A stretch of DNA of 64,000 nt from Halothermothrix sp. (GTDB lineage Bacteria; Bacillota; Halanaerobiia; DY22613), in NCBI GenBank assembly GCA_016841825.1, contig JAENYK010000004.1, forward strand, positions 248,001 through 312,000, given 5' to 3'. A program made the translations under genes and the position numbers. Every line of letters begins with the position of its first letter. Within the stretch, counting starts at the first letter, position 1. Shown here piece after piece: positions 1 to 8,287 of this stretch. Under the pieces are notes generated by a model. It was not told the origin of the DNA and did no database searches. It saw nothing but the letters and a program-made list of their open reading frames with translations.

Positions 1-233
1 ACTTTTGCATCCAGGTTGGCGGACAGGCCCTTATGAAGATTGCATTTATCTTTATACACCCGATCTAGATTATCGATCTCAAAAATGGTCCTCTCCCGAT
101 TGTCCATGAATTCGGTTAACTCATCTAACTGTCCAGCACTTACCATATCCCATATTTTCTGAGTTATTTGAAACAATCTTTCAACTAAATCTAACTTTTG
201 TTCCAGATAAACCTCTTTTAAATTAACGCCCAT
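1..233 (-). CDS. FliT/FlgN-like flagellar chaperone, 3' part outside window
   Basis: An ATG at 233 with a GAAAGG ribosome site opens a reading frame that runs off the left edge without a stop; about 77 codons are visible. The product begins MGVNLKEVYLEQKLDLVE and is a charged, helical peptide. It lies just downstream of fliS, where Firmicutes commonly have a small FliT-type export chaperone. The family call rests on position and helical character, not on a diagnostic motif, so another small flagellar-operon protein is possible. Confidence 0.55.
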   Translation of the reverse strand, partial: MGVNLKEVYLEQKLDLVERLFQITQKIWDMVSAGQLDELTEFMDNRERTIFEIDNLDRVYKDKCNLHKGLSANLDAK

Positions 234-370
234 TTATAATCATCCCTTTCAAAAAGCTCCTACCTCATATAGAGAACAATATTGCCTATTAGTGCAAATT
301 GATTTATACGCTTCAAGAAAATTAACTACCTTCTACAAATTTAAACACTTTTGCATTATAAGTCATCTCC

Positions 371-790
371 TCAAGCCTCTGTATCCACTCCATTGTTCGA
401 AGAATTTACTGCACCCCGACTAATCTTAATAACCTCTTCCCAGGTCTGACGTAGATCTGTAACTTTCTCTAATACCTCTTGAAGAATCTCTGGATTTTTC
501 TTAACATTAGCGTTAATTAATCTCCAATAAAGATAGTCGTAGAGTAAATAAAGATTTTGAGCTATCTCTCCTCCTTTATCAATATCCAATGTAATCATCA
601 GTTCCTGAATAATCGCCTGGGCTTTGACAATACTCTCATTAGAGGCTTGATAATCTTTAACTTCCATCGCCTGTAAAGCTGTTCGACAAAATTTAATCGC
701 TCCATCAAAAAGCATTAAGATTAATCTACCCTGGCTGGCAGTTGCTACTCCTGTCTTTTGATATGTTTGATAAGGATTGTTATTTAACAT
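371..790 (-). CDS. fliS: Flagellar export chaperone FliS
   Basis: FliS binds the disordered C terminus of flagellin in the cytoplasm and keeps it unpolymerised until export. The 139-residue product has the family's typical N-terminal block (NPYQTYQKTGVATASQGRLI) and the LMLFDGAIKFC segment. The ATG at 790 follows GGAGGGG by 6 nt and is preferred over the in-frame ATG at 817, which would overlap the gene upstream. It starts 1 bp after the stop of the Maf-type gene, so the two are probably co-translated. Length is normal for FliS. Confidence 0.93.
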   Translation of the reverse strand: MLNNNPYQTYQKTGVATASQGRLILMLFDGAIKFCRTALQAMEVKDYQASNESIVKAQAIIQELMITLDIDKGGEIAQNLYLLYDYLYWRLINANVKKNPEILQEVLEKVTDLRQTWEEVIKISRGAVNSSNNGVDTEA

Positions 791-791
791 C

Positions 792-2669
792 TCAAACCCC
801 TCCTTCAATCCGTTCAATCTCTTTTTCTATATCTTTTCGAGATTTTTTGATCATCTCCTCCAATATTTGAGCAATATAATTGATTCCGGAATAAAGTCTA
901 GTCGATAATCGAATAATTCTACTATGAGCTTCTTCTTCTGTTTCATTCGGTTGTGCCTTACTATCTGGTCCGTGGATAATTGGCAAAAATAATGGTTGAA
1001 GAATAGCCTGAACAAAAGTTTTTCCATCCTGCAAATCCATAATTTTTTGATCAACCTTATCTAATTTTCTTAAATCTCTTTTAATCTCTTTTTGATATAA
1101 ATGATAATGTTGTAAATGAATTTCCAGTTCCTCAATCAAATTATGAGCTCTTTTAGAATCTTTCTCCATACCCTCCACTTCTAATGCGAGGTTATTTAAT
1201 AGATCAACAACTTTTCGATATAAGTCTACATCAGGTTCTATATAACTGTTAAAAAAGCTGTCAATAATCTCGGCAATGGGCTGTTTTTGCGTACAATAAG
1301 TATCTAACACTTCCTGAAGAGTCATAATTACCGTTCCCTTAATTCTGGCACCGCCTTCGGTAGCGTCAATAATAATCTTATCAGATGTCTCATCAATTCT
1401 ATCTTCAAACCAGCGTAAGAAAGCTAACCAGCCTCTAGTAGTAGCAACCTTTTTACCATAAATATCATCAACGAAAACAACATCGCTATCAGTATCATTC
1501 AAACGATCTTCTTCATAAATCGTACCAGCCGCATGAGTTTTTCCCTCAGTATATGCCAGATCTTGTCCGACAAAGATGATAGGATTCCCATCAAATTTAA
1601 GGGCAATATCAAAAGAAACATTGGCGACCGATCCCCCAATCTTAATCTGTCCAAATTTAAGATTCAACCCACTTTCTAACATTCCAATAAAGACATTTTC
1701 AGCATTCATTACTATCAATGGTCCTGGATATTTCTGGACAATTTGTGGATAAATCTGAGCATCAAAGAGTAGTGGAATATCGTCAGCTACTATCCCTTGA
1801 AAATGTTGATAGTTGATTGGAGCCCCATCAAACGAGACGATGAAATCTGGTTTAATTCCATATGGTTTTAATGCTTTATAGGCAGTTCCCACACAGAGCA
1901 ATACTGCTTTTCCCTTTAAAGCCTTTAGCAGATGGACATTCTTACTTAAAGAAGGACCCGCAGCAATAATAATTATTGGAATTCCACTAAATTTTTTGAA
2001 TAAATCAATTATTTTAGGGCTTTTAACTGCATAACACAAATTGCAAAAATAATTTTCGGCCCATGTTTTGGAAAATTTCTTCATGGTATTAAAGTTAACT
2101 AAATAAGTACTAATTAGCTCATTAGTTGCTTTCTCCAACTGATAATACTCATCCAAAAACAACGTGCTATAGCTATTAAAACCTATAATTTCCATATTTG
2201 ACATTAAACCAGTTGTAACTATCCTATATATTTTCTGATTCAAAACCTTTGGCTTATCCTCAATAGAAAGGATGAGATTATCATTTGTAAATAACCACTC
2301 CAAATCAACATTTACCAGAGCCAATGCAAAAATCTCCATGGAGGGTTCAACGACCAAAATTTTGTCCACTCCTTCTTTAATTAATAGTCTTCGGATGTGA
2401 TAACCTAGACCCAAACCGAAAATAATATATTTAGAGCAGATTTTCTGATTTTCTACCCACCGTTCAGCTTCCTGTAGCGGATTATACGAACTCAATACAT
2501 ATTTCTCCAGGGTCTCTGCTGTATATTTAATTGTCAAATCCCCATTGCGGGCTTTACAGACAAAAAATTTAGTGGATAAATTCTTCTGATTAAGATATCT
2601 CTGGATCCTTGAATGAAGTTGAGTATCATACTTCTCTAATTCTTTTAAATTTTTAGTTAGATAAGACAT
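792..2669 (-). CDS. Motility-associated glycosyltransferase (Maf, DUF115 family)
   Basis: A 625-residue cytoplasmic protein of the Maf/DUF115 family, whose members in flagellar loci transfer nonulosonic acids or other sugars onto flagellin. Recognisable parts are an N-terminal region ending in KYIIFGLGLGYHIR, the central DUF115 core (PIIIIAAGPSLSKN, then KPDFIVSFDG and FVGQDLAYTEGKTHA) and a helical, charged C terminus. The ATG at 2669 has GGAGG 6 nt upstream; the earlier in-frame start lies upstream of that site. It sits between a small flagellar-locus gene and fliS. The sugar substrate cannot be read from the sequence; no sialic or pseudaminic acid synthase genes are visible nearby. Confidence 0.85.
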   Translation of the reverse strand: MSYLTKNLKELEKYDTQLHSRIQRYLNQKNLSTKFFVCKARNGDLTIKYTAETLEKYVLSSYNPLQEAERWVENQKICSKYIIFGLGLGYHIRRLLIKEGVDKILVVEPSMEIFALALVNVDLEWLFTNDNLILSIEDKPKVLNQKIYRIVTTGLMSNMEIIGFNSYSTLFLDEYYQLEKATNELISTYLVNFNTMKKFSKTWAENYFCNLCYAVKSPKIIDLFKKFSGIPIIIIAAGPSLSKNVHLLKALKGKAVLLCVGTAYKALKPYGIKPDFIVSFDGAPINYQHFQGIVADDIPLLFDAQIYPQIVQKYPGPLIVMNAENVFIGMLESGLNLKFGQIKIGGSVANVSFDIALKFDGNPIIFVGQDLAYTEGKTHAAGTIYEEDRLNDTDSDVVFVDDIYGKKVATTRGWLAFLRWFEDRIDETSDKIIIDATEGGARIKGTVIMTLQEVLDTYCTQKQPIAEIIDSFFNSYIEPDVDLYRKVVDLLNNLALEVEGMEKDSKRAHNLIEELEIHLQHYHLYQKEIKRDLRKLDKVDQKIMDLQDGKTFVQAILQPLFLPIIHGPDSKAQPNETEEEAHSRIIRLSTRLYSGINYIAQILEEMIKKSRKDIEKEIERIEGGV

Positions 2670-2842
2670 AATTAACCTCCATCTGTTGACATAAATTAAC
2701 AAAATATATTATTATCGATAATTTGTTGGTTAACTGTACCAGCTTTTAATATAACACTTTGAATTCCTCGAATACCTGCCACTCATTGTATTATTAAAAA
2801 ATCCGATCTGCATTTAGTCAAATCACAAATCTTGTCCTTATT

Positions 2843-3442
2843 TTAGTCTTTCACCTCAGCCAACCTATCCAATATAGTGGTTATGTTCTTATGCCATAAG
2901 CGAAGAAAAGGGATCAATTCATATTCAATCAGATCACTAACCAATACATAATCTTCGCTAGACCAGGCAGCTAACAACTCTTTAACAATTGGATTAAACT
3001 GTATTATGCTGGTTAAGTATTCAGCAGTATCAATTATCAGATCATCTTTCTCCAGAATATATATTCTTATCCCGGTTAGTAAATGATTAACCCAATCTAA
3101 ACCATCAATACATTGAGTGAATAGGTTAATTCCTTTTTCCATACTCCCCTGTTGAATAAAGTTAGCAGAATACTCCAAACTTTCGCAAAGTGCAGACAAA
3201 TAGCTCACACTCTCAACCATGCTTTCGATAACAGTCTCCAGAGAAGATTTAATATTAATTTTGACCTCAACAGATGGATCTAAAGGTATTAGATTAAGAT
3301 CATCAATATATCGATCATTAATTATCACTTCTATAACTTTTTTGGTTTTCTTACAATCCAGACGCAATTCTTCAATCAAATCTTTTAAAGACTCCACAGA
3401 TACTATCTGATTCTGTTGTTGACCATTAACGAATACTTTCAT
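2843..3442 (-). CDS. Uncharacterised flagellar-locus protein
   Basis: A 199-residue protein of unknown function. The first about 75 residues (MKVFVNGQQQNQIVSVESL) look like a small beta-rich domain; the rest is helical and acidic. There is no signal peptide or membrane segment, so it should be cytoplasmic. The ATG at 3442 follows GGAGG by 6 nt; the earlier in-frame ATG at 3457 lacks a site. It lies between the fliD terminator and the Maf gene, so a role in flagellin modification or export is plausible but unproven. Confidence 0.7.
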   Translation of the reverse strand: MKVFVNGQQQNQIVSVESLKDLIEELRLDCKKTKKVIEVIINDRYIDDLNLIPLDPSVEVKINIKSSLETVIESMVESVSYLSALCESLEYSANFIQQGSMEKGINLFTQCIDGLDWVNHLLTGIRIYILEKDDLIIDTAEYLTSIIQFNPIVKELLAAWSSEDYVLVSDLIEYELIPFLRLWHKNITTILDRLAEVKD

Positions 3443-3483
3443 CTTAAACCTCCACATAATTTTTCTAAATTATCTATAATGGT

Positions 3484-3514
3484 AAAAATGAGTGATACAA
3501 AATCACTCATTTTT
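3484..3514 (-). terminator. Terminator after fliD
   Basis: A perfect 13-bp inverted repeat (AAAAATGAGTGAT and its complement) with a 5-nt loop lies 12 nt beyond the fliD stop and ends in a T run on the minus strand. It closes the flaG-fliD unit. The A-rich opposite arm would let it act in both directions. Confidence 0.85.
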
Positions 3515-3525
3515 CCGGTACCCTA

Positions 3526-5355
3526 TTAAAACAGTCCTGTCGGTAATGTCTCCACCTGACTCATAAACCAGCTTGACTGATTATTCAGTTTAGCCAGTGC
3601 ACTCTCCATAGCATTAAACTGATTCCAGTAGCGTTCTTCGACCAATTCTAACCTCGTTTCATAATCTTCAATCTGAGTCTCATAACTCTTAACCTGGTCT
3701 TCCAATGAATCAATTCTCATTGGGATAATCCCTGTCTTATATACTTTTCCAGCATATTTTCTATTCGATGTACTGGTATAAGAATCTAATATGTTATACA
3801 TCTTTGCGGCAACACCCAACTCCCCATCATCTACCTTATCATCCTGATCAGTATCCTTCAAGAATAAATTCTTCACCGCATCAGGATTGTTTTTAATTGC
3901 CTCTCTTAACTTATCTTCATCAATTTCCAGTTTACCAGTTTTACCGTAATCCTCATCTGAGGTCGTTATTCCAATCGCTCTCAAGGAGGTGAAGGTATTA
4001 GAAAGACCTTCAACGCTCTCATAAGAGACACTTCTTAGCTGATTACGGATGGAAATCAAGGTTGAATCGGCTCTTAAAAGCCCCTTTTTCATCGCCGCTT
4101 CAGTAGTTGGCTCTTCTACCCTCGCTTCAGATAGTCGAGTATTGAGTAGAGTAATCGTTGAATTATACTGATCGACAAATTCTTTAATGGAATTATAAAC
4201 AGCATCTTCATCCTTTTTCACCGTAACAGTAGACGTACCAGGTTTAAGCAGATTAAAAGTTACCCCATTTATTTCAAATTCATTAGAATTTTTGGTCATT
4301 GCTATCCCGTTTAATTCAAAACTGGCTGCTGTTGCGGAGTTAATCTCGGTTATCTTTAGTGCATCTTTAAAAGTTCCTACAGTATCAGTAAATTCAATAT
4401 CTCCAGAAGCAGTATCTCTACTCGAGAAGAAGACCTTATCCTGATCACTGTCATAAAATGCGGTCACTCCAGCCGTTGATTGATTAATCTCTCGAATAAC
4501 GTCATTCAAACTGTCTTCAGTCACGTCAAAGCTAAAATTCACATCATTAAGCGTAAACGAGATAACATTATCAACGGCATTTAGTCCCATTAATCCCGAA
4601 TCTATCAGCTTAGTCTCCGGATCAATGGTGCCTGCACCTTTAACGGTAAGGGTATCAGTCTCACTCAGTTTCGCAGCCTGGAGAAAACCAGTCTCATCTT
4701 CAATCTCAATGATCGCTGAACTTCCGACTCCCCGGGATTTGAGAATAAATTGATCTGCCTCATCATCATAAGATATATTCACACCTACATCAGCATTAGA
4801 ATTAACCAACTGCATAAACTGATCAATGGTAGTTACCTCAGAATTAATTGTAAAATTTACTTCATTAATTGTAATAGTTCCACTGCCGAGAGTGAACCCA
4901 GCATCCCAGTTAGCAGCAGCAAAAGTTTGAGAAGTGTCAATCCCCTGGTCAGATTGAGAATTAACCTCTCCAGAACTGGTTATTAATGCAGCTGTGTCAG
5001 GAGCAAGATCCAGTGCCGTGGAACTGATAGCTGTACTTGGAGAAGCCAGAGAATTAACCTTGATACCATAGGTTCCCAAAAAAGCATCGTCATCTGAAGT
5101 AACAGAAATCACACTCTCATCTGTTGAAGTCACCTTCATCGGATTGAAAGTTGAAGTCTTAAACAGAGTTTCTAGCTTTGAACTCAATGCAGATAGACTG
5201 GAATTGATCTCAGAAAATAATCCCTTTTTAAGCTCAATCTGCAGTTGTCTTTTTTGCAGCTGTTCCAGAGGTTTGCGCTCTATTACCATCAACTGCTCAA
5301 CAATTGTCTGGGTTTCCATGCCCGAGGTCAGTCCACCTAATCTAAGCATACTCAT
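3526..5355 (-). CDS. fliD: Flagellar hook-associated protein 2 (filament cap) FliD
   Basis: FliD forms the cap at the filament tip that helps exported flagellin assemble. The 609-residue product has the FliD N-terminal domain (LRLGGLTSGMETQTIVEQLM), a central variable part and the C-terminal coiled-coil region ending near YWNQFNAMESALAKLNNQSS. The ATG at 5355 follows AGGAGGTG by 6 nt; a TTG one codon earlier is less likely. It starts 22 bp after the flaG stop and is followed by a strong terminator. Somewhat longer than the Bacillus protein, as is usual for FliD with an expanded middle domain. Confidence 0.95.
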   Translation of the reverse strand: MSMLRLGGLTSGMETQTIVEQLMVIERKPLEQLQKRQLQIELKKGLFSEINSSLSALSSKLETLFKTSTFNPMKVTSTDESVISVTSDDDAFLGTYGIKVNSLASPSTAISSTALDLAPDTAALITSSGEVNSQSDQGIDTSQTFAAANWDAGFTLGSGTITINEVNFTINSEVTTIDQFMQLVNSNADVGVNISYDDEADQFILKSRGVGSSAIIEIEDETGFLQAAKLSETDTLTVKGAGTIDPETKLIDSGLMGLNAVDNVISFTLNDVNFSFDVTEDSLNDVIREINQSTAGVTAFYDSDQDKVFFSSRDTASGDIEFTDTVGTFKDALKITEINSATAASFELNGIAMTKNSNEFEINGVTFNLLKPGTSTVTVKKDEDAVYNSIKEFVDQYNSTITLLNTRLSEARVEEPTTEAAMKKGLLRADSTLISIRNQLRSVSYESVEGLSNTFTSLRAIGITTSDEDYGKTGKLEIDEDKLREAIKNNPDAVKNLFLKDTDQDDKVDDGELGVAAKMYNILDSYTSTSNRKYAGKVYKTGIIPMRIDSLEDQVKSYETQIEDYETRLELVEERYWNQFNAMESALAKLNNQSSWFMSQVETLPTGLF

Positions 5356-5377
5356 CAATTACACCTCCTAACGATAA

Positions 5378-5755
5378 TTATATACGAACATCAATAAAAA
5401 AGCTAAAAGTCTCTTGCATCCTGGCGACCAGATCTAATAATTCCTCCGGAGGAATCTCCCGAATTACTTTATCATTTTCAGTATCCACTACTTTGACCAT
5501 CATCCGCTGAGTGTCATCATGAACCACAAAGTCCAGTTTTCGATTAAATACTTTGACCATCTTATTCATTTCATCAGCTATCTTCTCTATTGTATTCTTA
5601 GTTTTATCAGTATCCCGGAGCAAAGTAGTTTGATTTGAAGAGTTCTCAGCATTGATTGATTCCTTCAATCTGATAATCTGTTCGTTCTTTAGGTTTTCGT
5701 GATTCTTATAGGAAGTGGTATTAGGAAAATTAGGGGAAACATTTTTAATGTTCAT
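5378..5755 (-). CDS. flaG: FlaG family flagellar protein
   Basis: A 125-residue FlaG-type protein; family members affect filament length and lie next to fliD. The C-terminal half carries the conserved core (LDFVVHDDTQRMMVKVVD, then REIPPEELLDLVARM). The first about 45 residues are low-complexity and Asn-rich, probably disordered. The ATG at 5755 has an AGAGGTG site. It is the first gene of a two-gene unit with fliD. Confidence 0.88.
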   Translation of the reverse strand: MNIKNVSPNFPNTTSYKNHENLKNEQIIRLKESINAENSSNQTTLLRDTDKTKNTIEKIADEMNKMVKVFNRKLDFVVHDDTQRMMVKVVDTENDKVIREIPPEELLDLVARMQETFSFFIDVRI

Positions 5756-5777
5756 CTTTTTTCACCTCTTTATGCTA

Positions 5778-5820
5778 TTAAGATTTGAATAAAAAAAAAT
5801 TTCTTTCATTCAGATCTTAA
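5778..5820. other. Inverted repeat in the flaG leader
   Basis: Thirteen-base arms (TTAAGATTTGAAT and ATTCAGATCTTAA, one mismatch) flank a 17-nt loop rich in A and T between the hag terminator and the flaG ribosome site. It could be an RNA structure in the flaG-fliD leader or a binding site. No clear SigD or SigA promoter was found beside it. Confidence 0.45.
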
Positions 5821-5831
5821 CAGGTAAAGTT

Positions 5832-5861
5832 ATGACCGACCGGTTTTACCCAGTCGGTCAT
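5832..5861 (-). terminator. Terminator after flagellin gene
   Basis: About 12 base pairs (ATGACCGAC with GTCGGTCAT, extended by GG/CC) enclose a GTAAAA loop 17 nt beyond the hag stop. The following U tract is weak, so it may act mainly as a stable 3' end for an abundant mRNA. Confidence 0.65.
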
Positions 5862-5878
5862 GTTGACTATTGTCGTGA

Positions 5879-6721
5879 TTAACCTAAGAGCTGTAAGACA
5901 GACTGAGGTTTCTGATTAGCCTGAGCTAACATCGCAGTACCAGCCTGCATCAGAATTTGAGATTTGGTGAAGTTCATCATTTCAGAAGCCATATCAACGT
6001 CTCTTACCCGGGATTCTGCAGCTGTTAAGTTTTCAGCGGCTGCTTCCAGGTTAGCAATAGTGTGTTCTAAACGATTCTGGTATGCACCTAACTTAGAACG
6101 TTGAGAGGATACATTAGAGATCGCTGTGTCCAGAGTATCAATCAGAGCATTAGCAGCACTCTGTTGAGCAGCAGCACTACCAGTCGAAATTGTTATTGCA
6201 GCTGAGGTAATACCTAGAGCACTAGCACCCATATTTTCAATATTAATAGTGATATTTTGACTAGCGTTAGCCCCAATATGCAATTTCATGCCATTAGCAC
6301 TAAAGCTACCATCTAGCAATGTTTTACCATTAAACTCAGTAGTATCAGCAATTCTAACTAATTCTGCCTGTAACTCAGTCAACTCTTCCTGAATCTTAGT
6401 ACGTTCATCTGCTGAGTTAGTATCAGTAGAAGCCTGAACAGCCAGTTCTCTCATCCGTTGTAAGATGGAGTGGGTCTCATTCAACGCACCTTCAGAGGTC
6501 TGAATCATCGAGATACCGTCCTGAGCATTACGGATAGCCTGATTTAAACCATTAATTTGAGATCTCATCTTCTCAGAGATGGACAGACCAGCAGCATCAT
6601 CGGCGGCACGGTTAATCCGCAAACCGGAGGACAATTTCTCCAAAGATTTACCCATCATGTCATCTGTACTTCTTAAAGTTTTCCAGGCGTTTAAAGCTGA
6701 AAGATTGTGATTAATTCTCAT
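5879..6721 (-). CDS. hag: Flagellin
   Basis: The filament subunit, exported through the flagellar secretion system. The 280-residue protein has the conserved N-terminal D0/D1 helices (MRINHNLSALNAWKTL, LEKLSSGLRINRAADDAAGL) and C-terminal helices (SRVRDVDMASEMMNFTK to QANQKPQSVLQLLG). The exposed D2/D3 part is almost absent, giving a short, Hag-like flagellin. ATG at 6721 with GGAGGG 7 nt upstream. It lies 3' of fliW and csrA with a roughly 280-nt spacer; the leader carries a CsrA-type hairpin, so translation is probably under FliW-CsrA control. A nearby Maf gene suggests glycosylation. Confidence 0.97.
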   Translation of the reverse strand: MRINHNLSALNAWKTLRSTDDMMGKSLEKLSSGLRINRAADDAAGLSISEKMRSQINGLNQAIRNAQDGISMIQTSEGALNETHSILQRMRELAVQASTDTNSADERTKIQEELTELQAELVRIADTTEFNGKTLLDGSFSANGMKLHIGANASQNITINIENMGASALGITSAAITISTGSAAAQQSAANALIDTLDTAISNVSSQRSKLGAYQNRLEHTIANLEAAAENLTAAESRVRDVDMASEMMNFTKSQILMQAGTAMLAQANQKPQSVLQLLG

Positions 6722-6748
6722 TAAAAAACCCTCCTTAGATTTAATTTG

Positions 6749-6764
6749 TCGGCATCCTTGCCAA
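6749..6764 (-). promoter_or_regulatory. CsrA-binding hairpin in the flagellin leader
   Basis: On the transcribed strand a 5-bp stem (TTGGC with GCCGA) presents GGA in a hexaloop AAGGAT. The core CAAGGATG matches the CsrA consensus CARGGAUG fully. It lies about 28 nt upstream of the flagellin start; the GGAGGG ribosome site would be a second GGA site. This is the layout known for B. subtilis hag, where CsrA blocks ribosome binding. Confidence 0.75.
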
Positions 6765-6834
6765 CTAAGATTTTAATTAGTACTGCCCACTCACTCTTAA
6801 GGACCGGCCGTTATCCCAAGTGAGTTTAACAGTC

Positions 6835-6865
6835 ATTACTGAATTTACAGCTTAAATCCAGTAAT
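6835..6865 (-). other. Stable hairpin in flagellin leader
   Basis: Thirteen base pairs (ATTACTGGATTTA with TAAATTCAGTAAT, one G-T pair) around a 5-nt loop, about 115 nt upstream of the flagellin start on the minus strand. No U tract follows, so it is not a standard terminator. It may stabilise the hag mRNA or mark an RNA processing point between csrA and hag. Confidence 0.5.
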
Positions 6866-6905
6866 CAATGTTAAATACCTACTAATGACAGTCACTATAC
6901 TTTAT

Positions 6906-6913
6906 ATATCGAC
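6906..6913 (-). promoter_or_regulatory. Possible SigD-type -10 element for hag
   Basis: GTCGATAT agrees with GCCGATAA at 6 of 8 bases and lies about 185 nt before the flagellin start. No TAAA is found 15 nt upstream. An alternative SigA reading (TTGAGT with TATAGT) has a poor 19-nt spacer. The true hag promoter is therefore unresolved. Confidence 0.3.
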
Positions 6914-7000
6914 AGTTTACTCAAAAAAGATAACGGTTAAAAATGGTGATTTAAGTCGCTGAAGCTAATTTATCCAAAGAATACTCGATAATTCGGGGTT

Positions 7001-7255
7001 TTAGCCCTCGCTCTCATCTTTTTTTTGTAGATCTGTAAACAGTTTAGGCAGCCGGGAGATCAGATCAACATCAATATCCAGAGCTTTCAAATTCTCCTGA
7101 GCCACTTCGCCGACTAATTCTTCTCGCAAAATAGTTAGATCTTTTGGAGCTTCAATCCCTACTCTGACAAGATTATTTCTGAAATCAACGATAGTTATTT
7201 TGATATTATCACCAATTAAGATACTTTCGTCCTTTTTTCTCGATAAAATCAGCAA
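7001..7255 (-). CDS. csrA: Carbon storage regulator CsrA
   Basis: CsrA binds GGA sites in mRNA leaders and blocks translation; in Firmicutes its main target is flagellin. The 84-residue product begins with the family's MLILSRKKDESILIGDNI and has the VRVGIEAPKDLTILREE block. It is longer than E. coli CsrA, with an acidic tail as in other clostridial forms. The start codon is TTG at 7255, fixed by family alignment and by AGGAGGT 7-8 nt upstream. It follows fliW by 17 bp and precedes hag, so protein, antagonist and target lie in a row. Confidence 0.96.
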   Translation of the reverse strand: MLILSRKKDESILIGDNIKITIVDFRNNLVRVGIEAPKDLTILREELVGEVAQENLKALDIDVDLISRLPKLFTDLQKKDESEG

Positions 7256-7272
7256 AGGGTTGACCTCCTATC

Positions 7273-7698
7273 TCAACTATGGAATAGTGGGTGACGCAGA
7301 TCATACCCTTCATCTGTTAAAATTATCTGCTCACCTAACCGGGATTCTAGATTTAATATCAATGGAGCTCTTAAATTAATCGTCATCTTTTCCATCTCCC
7401 CAGGAATAACGACAATTCCCAGAACCATCACCTGATCTTCACATTGAATCTGCAGTCTCTGTTTAACATCTTCTGTTATCTCTATTTGATACCCTGGTTC
7501 AACCAACCAGGGATCTAATACTACAAATGCCAGATCAGTTGAATTAAGAGATTGTAACCACATGAACGGTTCCTGGATTTTATCTTTGAGTAAAATAAAT
7601 CTGTCCTCCCGTGAGAGACCTTTAATACCATCAGGAAAACGGAATAGATCTTCCAACCCATATTCCAAATCACCAAAACGCAGTGTATTTATTCTCAT
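7273..7698 (-). CDS. fliW: Flagellar assembly factor FliW
   Basis: FliW binds CsrA and releases the flagellin mRNA; free flagellin in turn traps FliW, so synthesis follows export. The 141-residue protein has the FliW pattern: a start MRINTLRFGDLEYG, FPDGIKGL, and FVVLDPWL. The ATG at 7698 has AAAGGTGG 9 nt upstream and matches the usual N terminus; the upstream in-frame codon would add an unlike extension. It sits 19 bp after the DUF6470 gene. Confidence 0.95.
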   Translation of the reverse strand: MRINTLRFGDLEYGLEDLFRFPDGIKGLSREDRFILLKDKIQEPFMWLQSLNSTDLAFVVLDPWLVEPGYQIEITEDVKQRLQIQCEDQVMVLGIVVIPGEMEKMTINLRAPLILNLESRLGEQIILTDEGYDLRHPLFHS

Positions 7699-7717
7699 AC
7701 ATATCCGCCACCTTTTA

Positions 7718-8278
7718 TTAGCAAACAAGATCTAATCTATTACCAATCCAGTCAATCTTAATGTAATCTTTTTGTCTCAAATAAAGGTTAATCTTACCCC
7801 AATCAAAATTCGACTCTACTTCCCCAAGAACCGTAGTGTAGCGGTTATTTCGAATTGTCCAGTCCATCTCAAGATAACCCGGCTGATAACTGACTTCTGC
7901 AGGTTTTTTACAATCCACTTCAACCTGTAAATATCGTTCCCAGGCCTCTCTCCTCCCAATCTTCCCCAGGACAAAACCGTTTTGATGAATGTCAGACATC
8001 TCAAAACCTTCCTGGACCCGTCGTTTAATACCTGTCAAGCCTTCCTGCAACCCGCGCTGAGAAAATCTACGCGCAAGGATCACCGGATCATAATAACCAA
8101 TAGATTGGAGAGCAGGTTTATTATCAACCACTACCTGTCCCACATCAACTTTTAGCTCGAACTTCGCTTGCCGTTCCTGAGACATAAGCATTCTGGGCAT
8201 CCTCTGCTCTAAAGTAGTCTCCGGAAAGGTTATATCTAATCCTATCAATGCAGGTTGATTAGTTATACGTATACTCAT
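7718..8278 (-). CDS. DUF6470 family protein (YviE-like)
   Basis: A 186-residue protein matching in position and type the Bacillus YviE protein found between flgL and fliW. Visible features are a start MSIRITNQPALIGLDITFPE, a GYYDPVILARRFSQRG segment and a beta-rich C terminus. No signal peptide or membrane helix. The ATG at 8278 follows AGGTG by 6 nt; the GTG three codons earlier is less well placed. Its biochemical role is unknown. Confidence 0.82.
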   Translation of the reverse strand: MSIRITNQPALIGLDITFPETTLEQRMPRMLMSQERQAKFELKVDVGQVVVDNKPALQSIGYYDPVILARRFSQRGLQEGLTGIKRRVQEGFEMSDIHQNGFVLGKIGRREAWERYLQVEVDCKKPAEVSYQPGYLEMDWTIRNNRYTTVLGEVESNFDWGKINLYLRQKDYIKIDWIGNRLDLVC

Positions 8279-8287
8279 ATTCTTCAC

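Noticed and set aside
851-1054. Minus-strand frame of 67 codons inside the Maf gene
   Set aside because: It overlaps a clear coding gene in another frame, has no ribosome site and encodes no recognisable protein.
2703-2842. Search for a SigD promoter before the Maf gene
   Set aside because: CGATAA is present but the TAAA lies about 25 nt away instead of 15, so no promoter is claimed.
4750-4986. Plus-strand frame antisense to fliD
   Set aside because: Antisense shadow of fliD coding sequence without ribosome site; several similar frames opposite flgK, lpxC, ompM and other genes were left out for the same reason.
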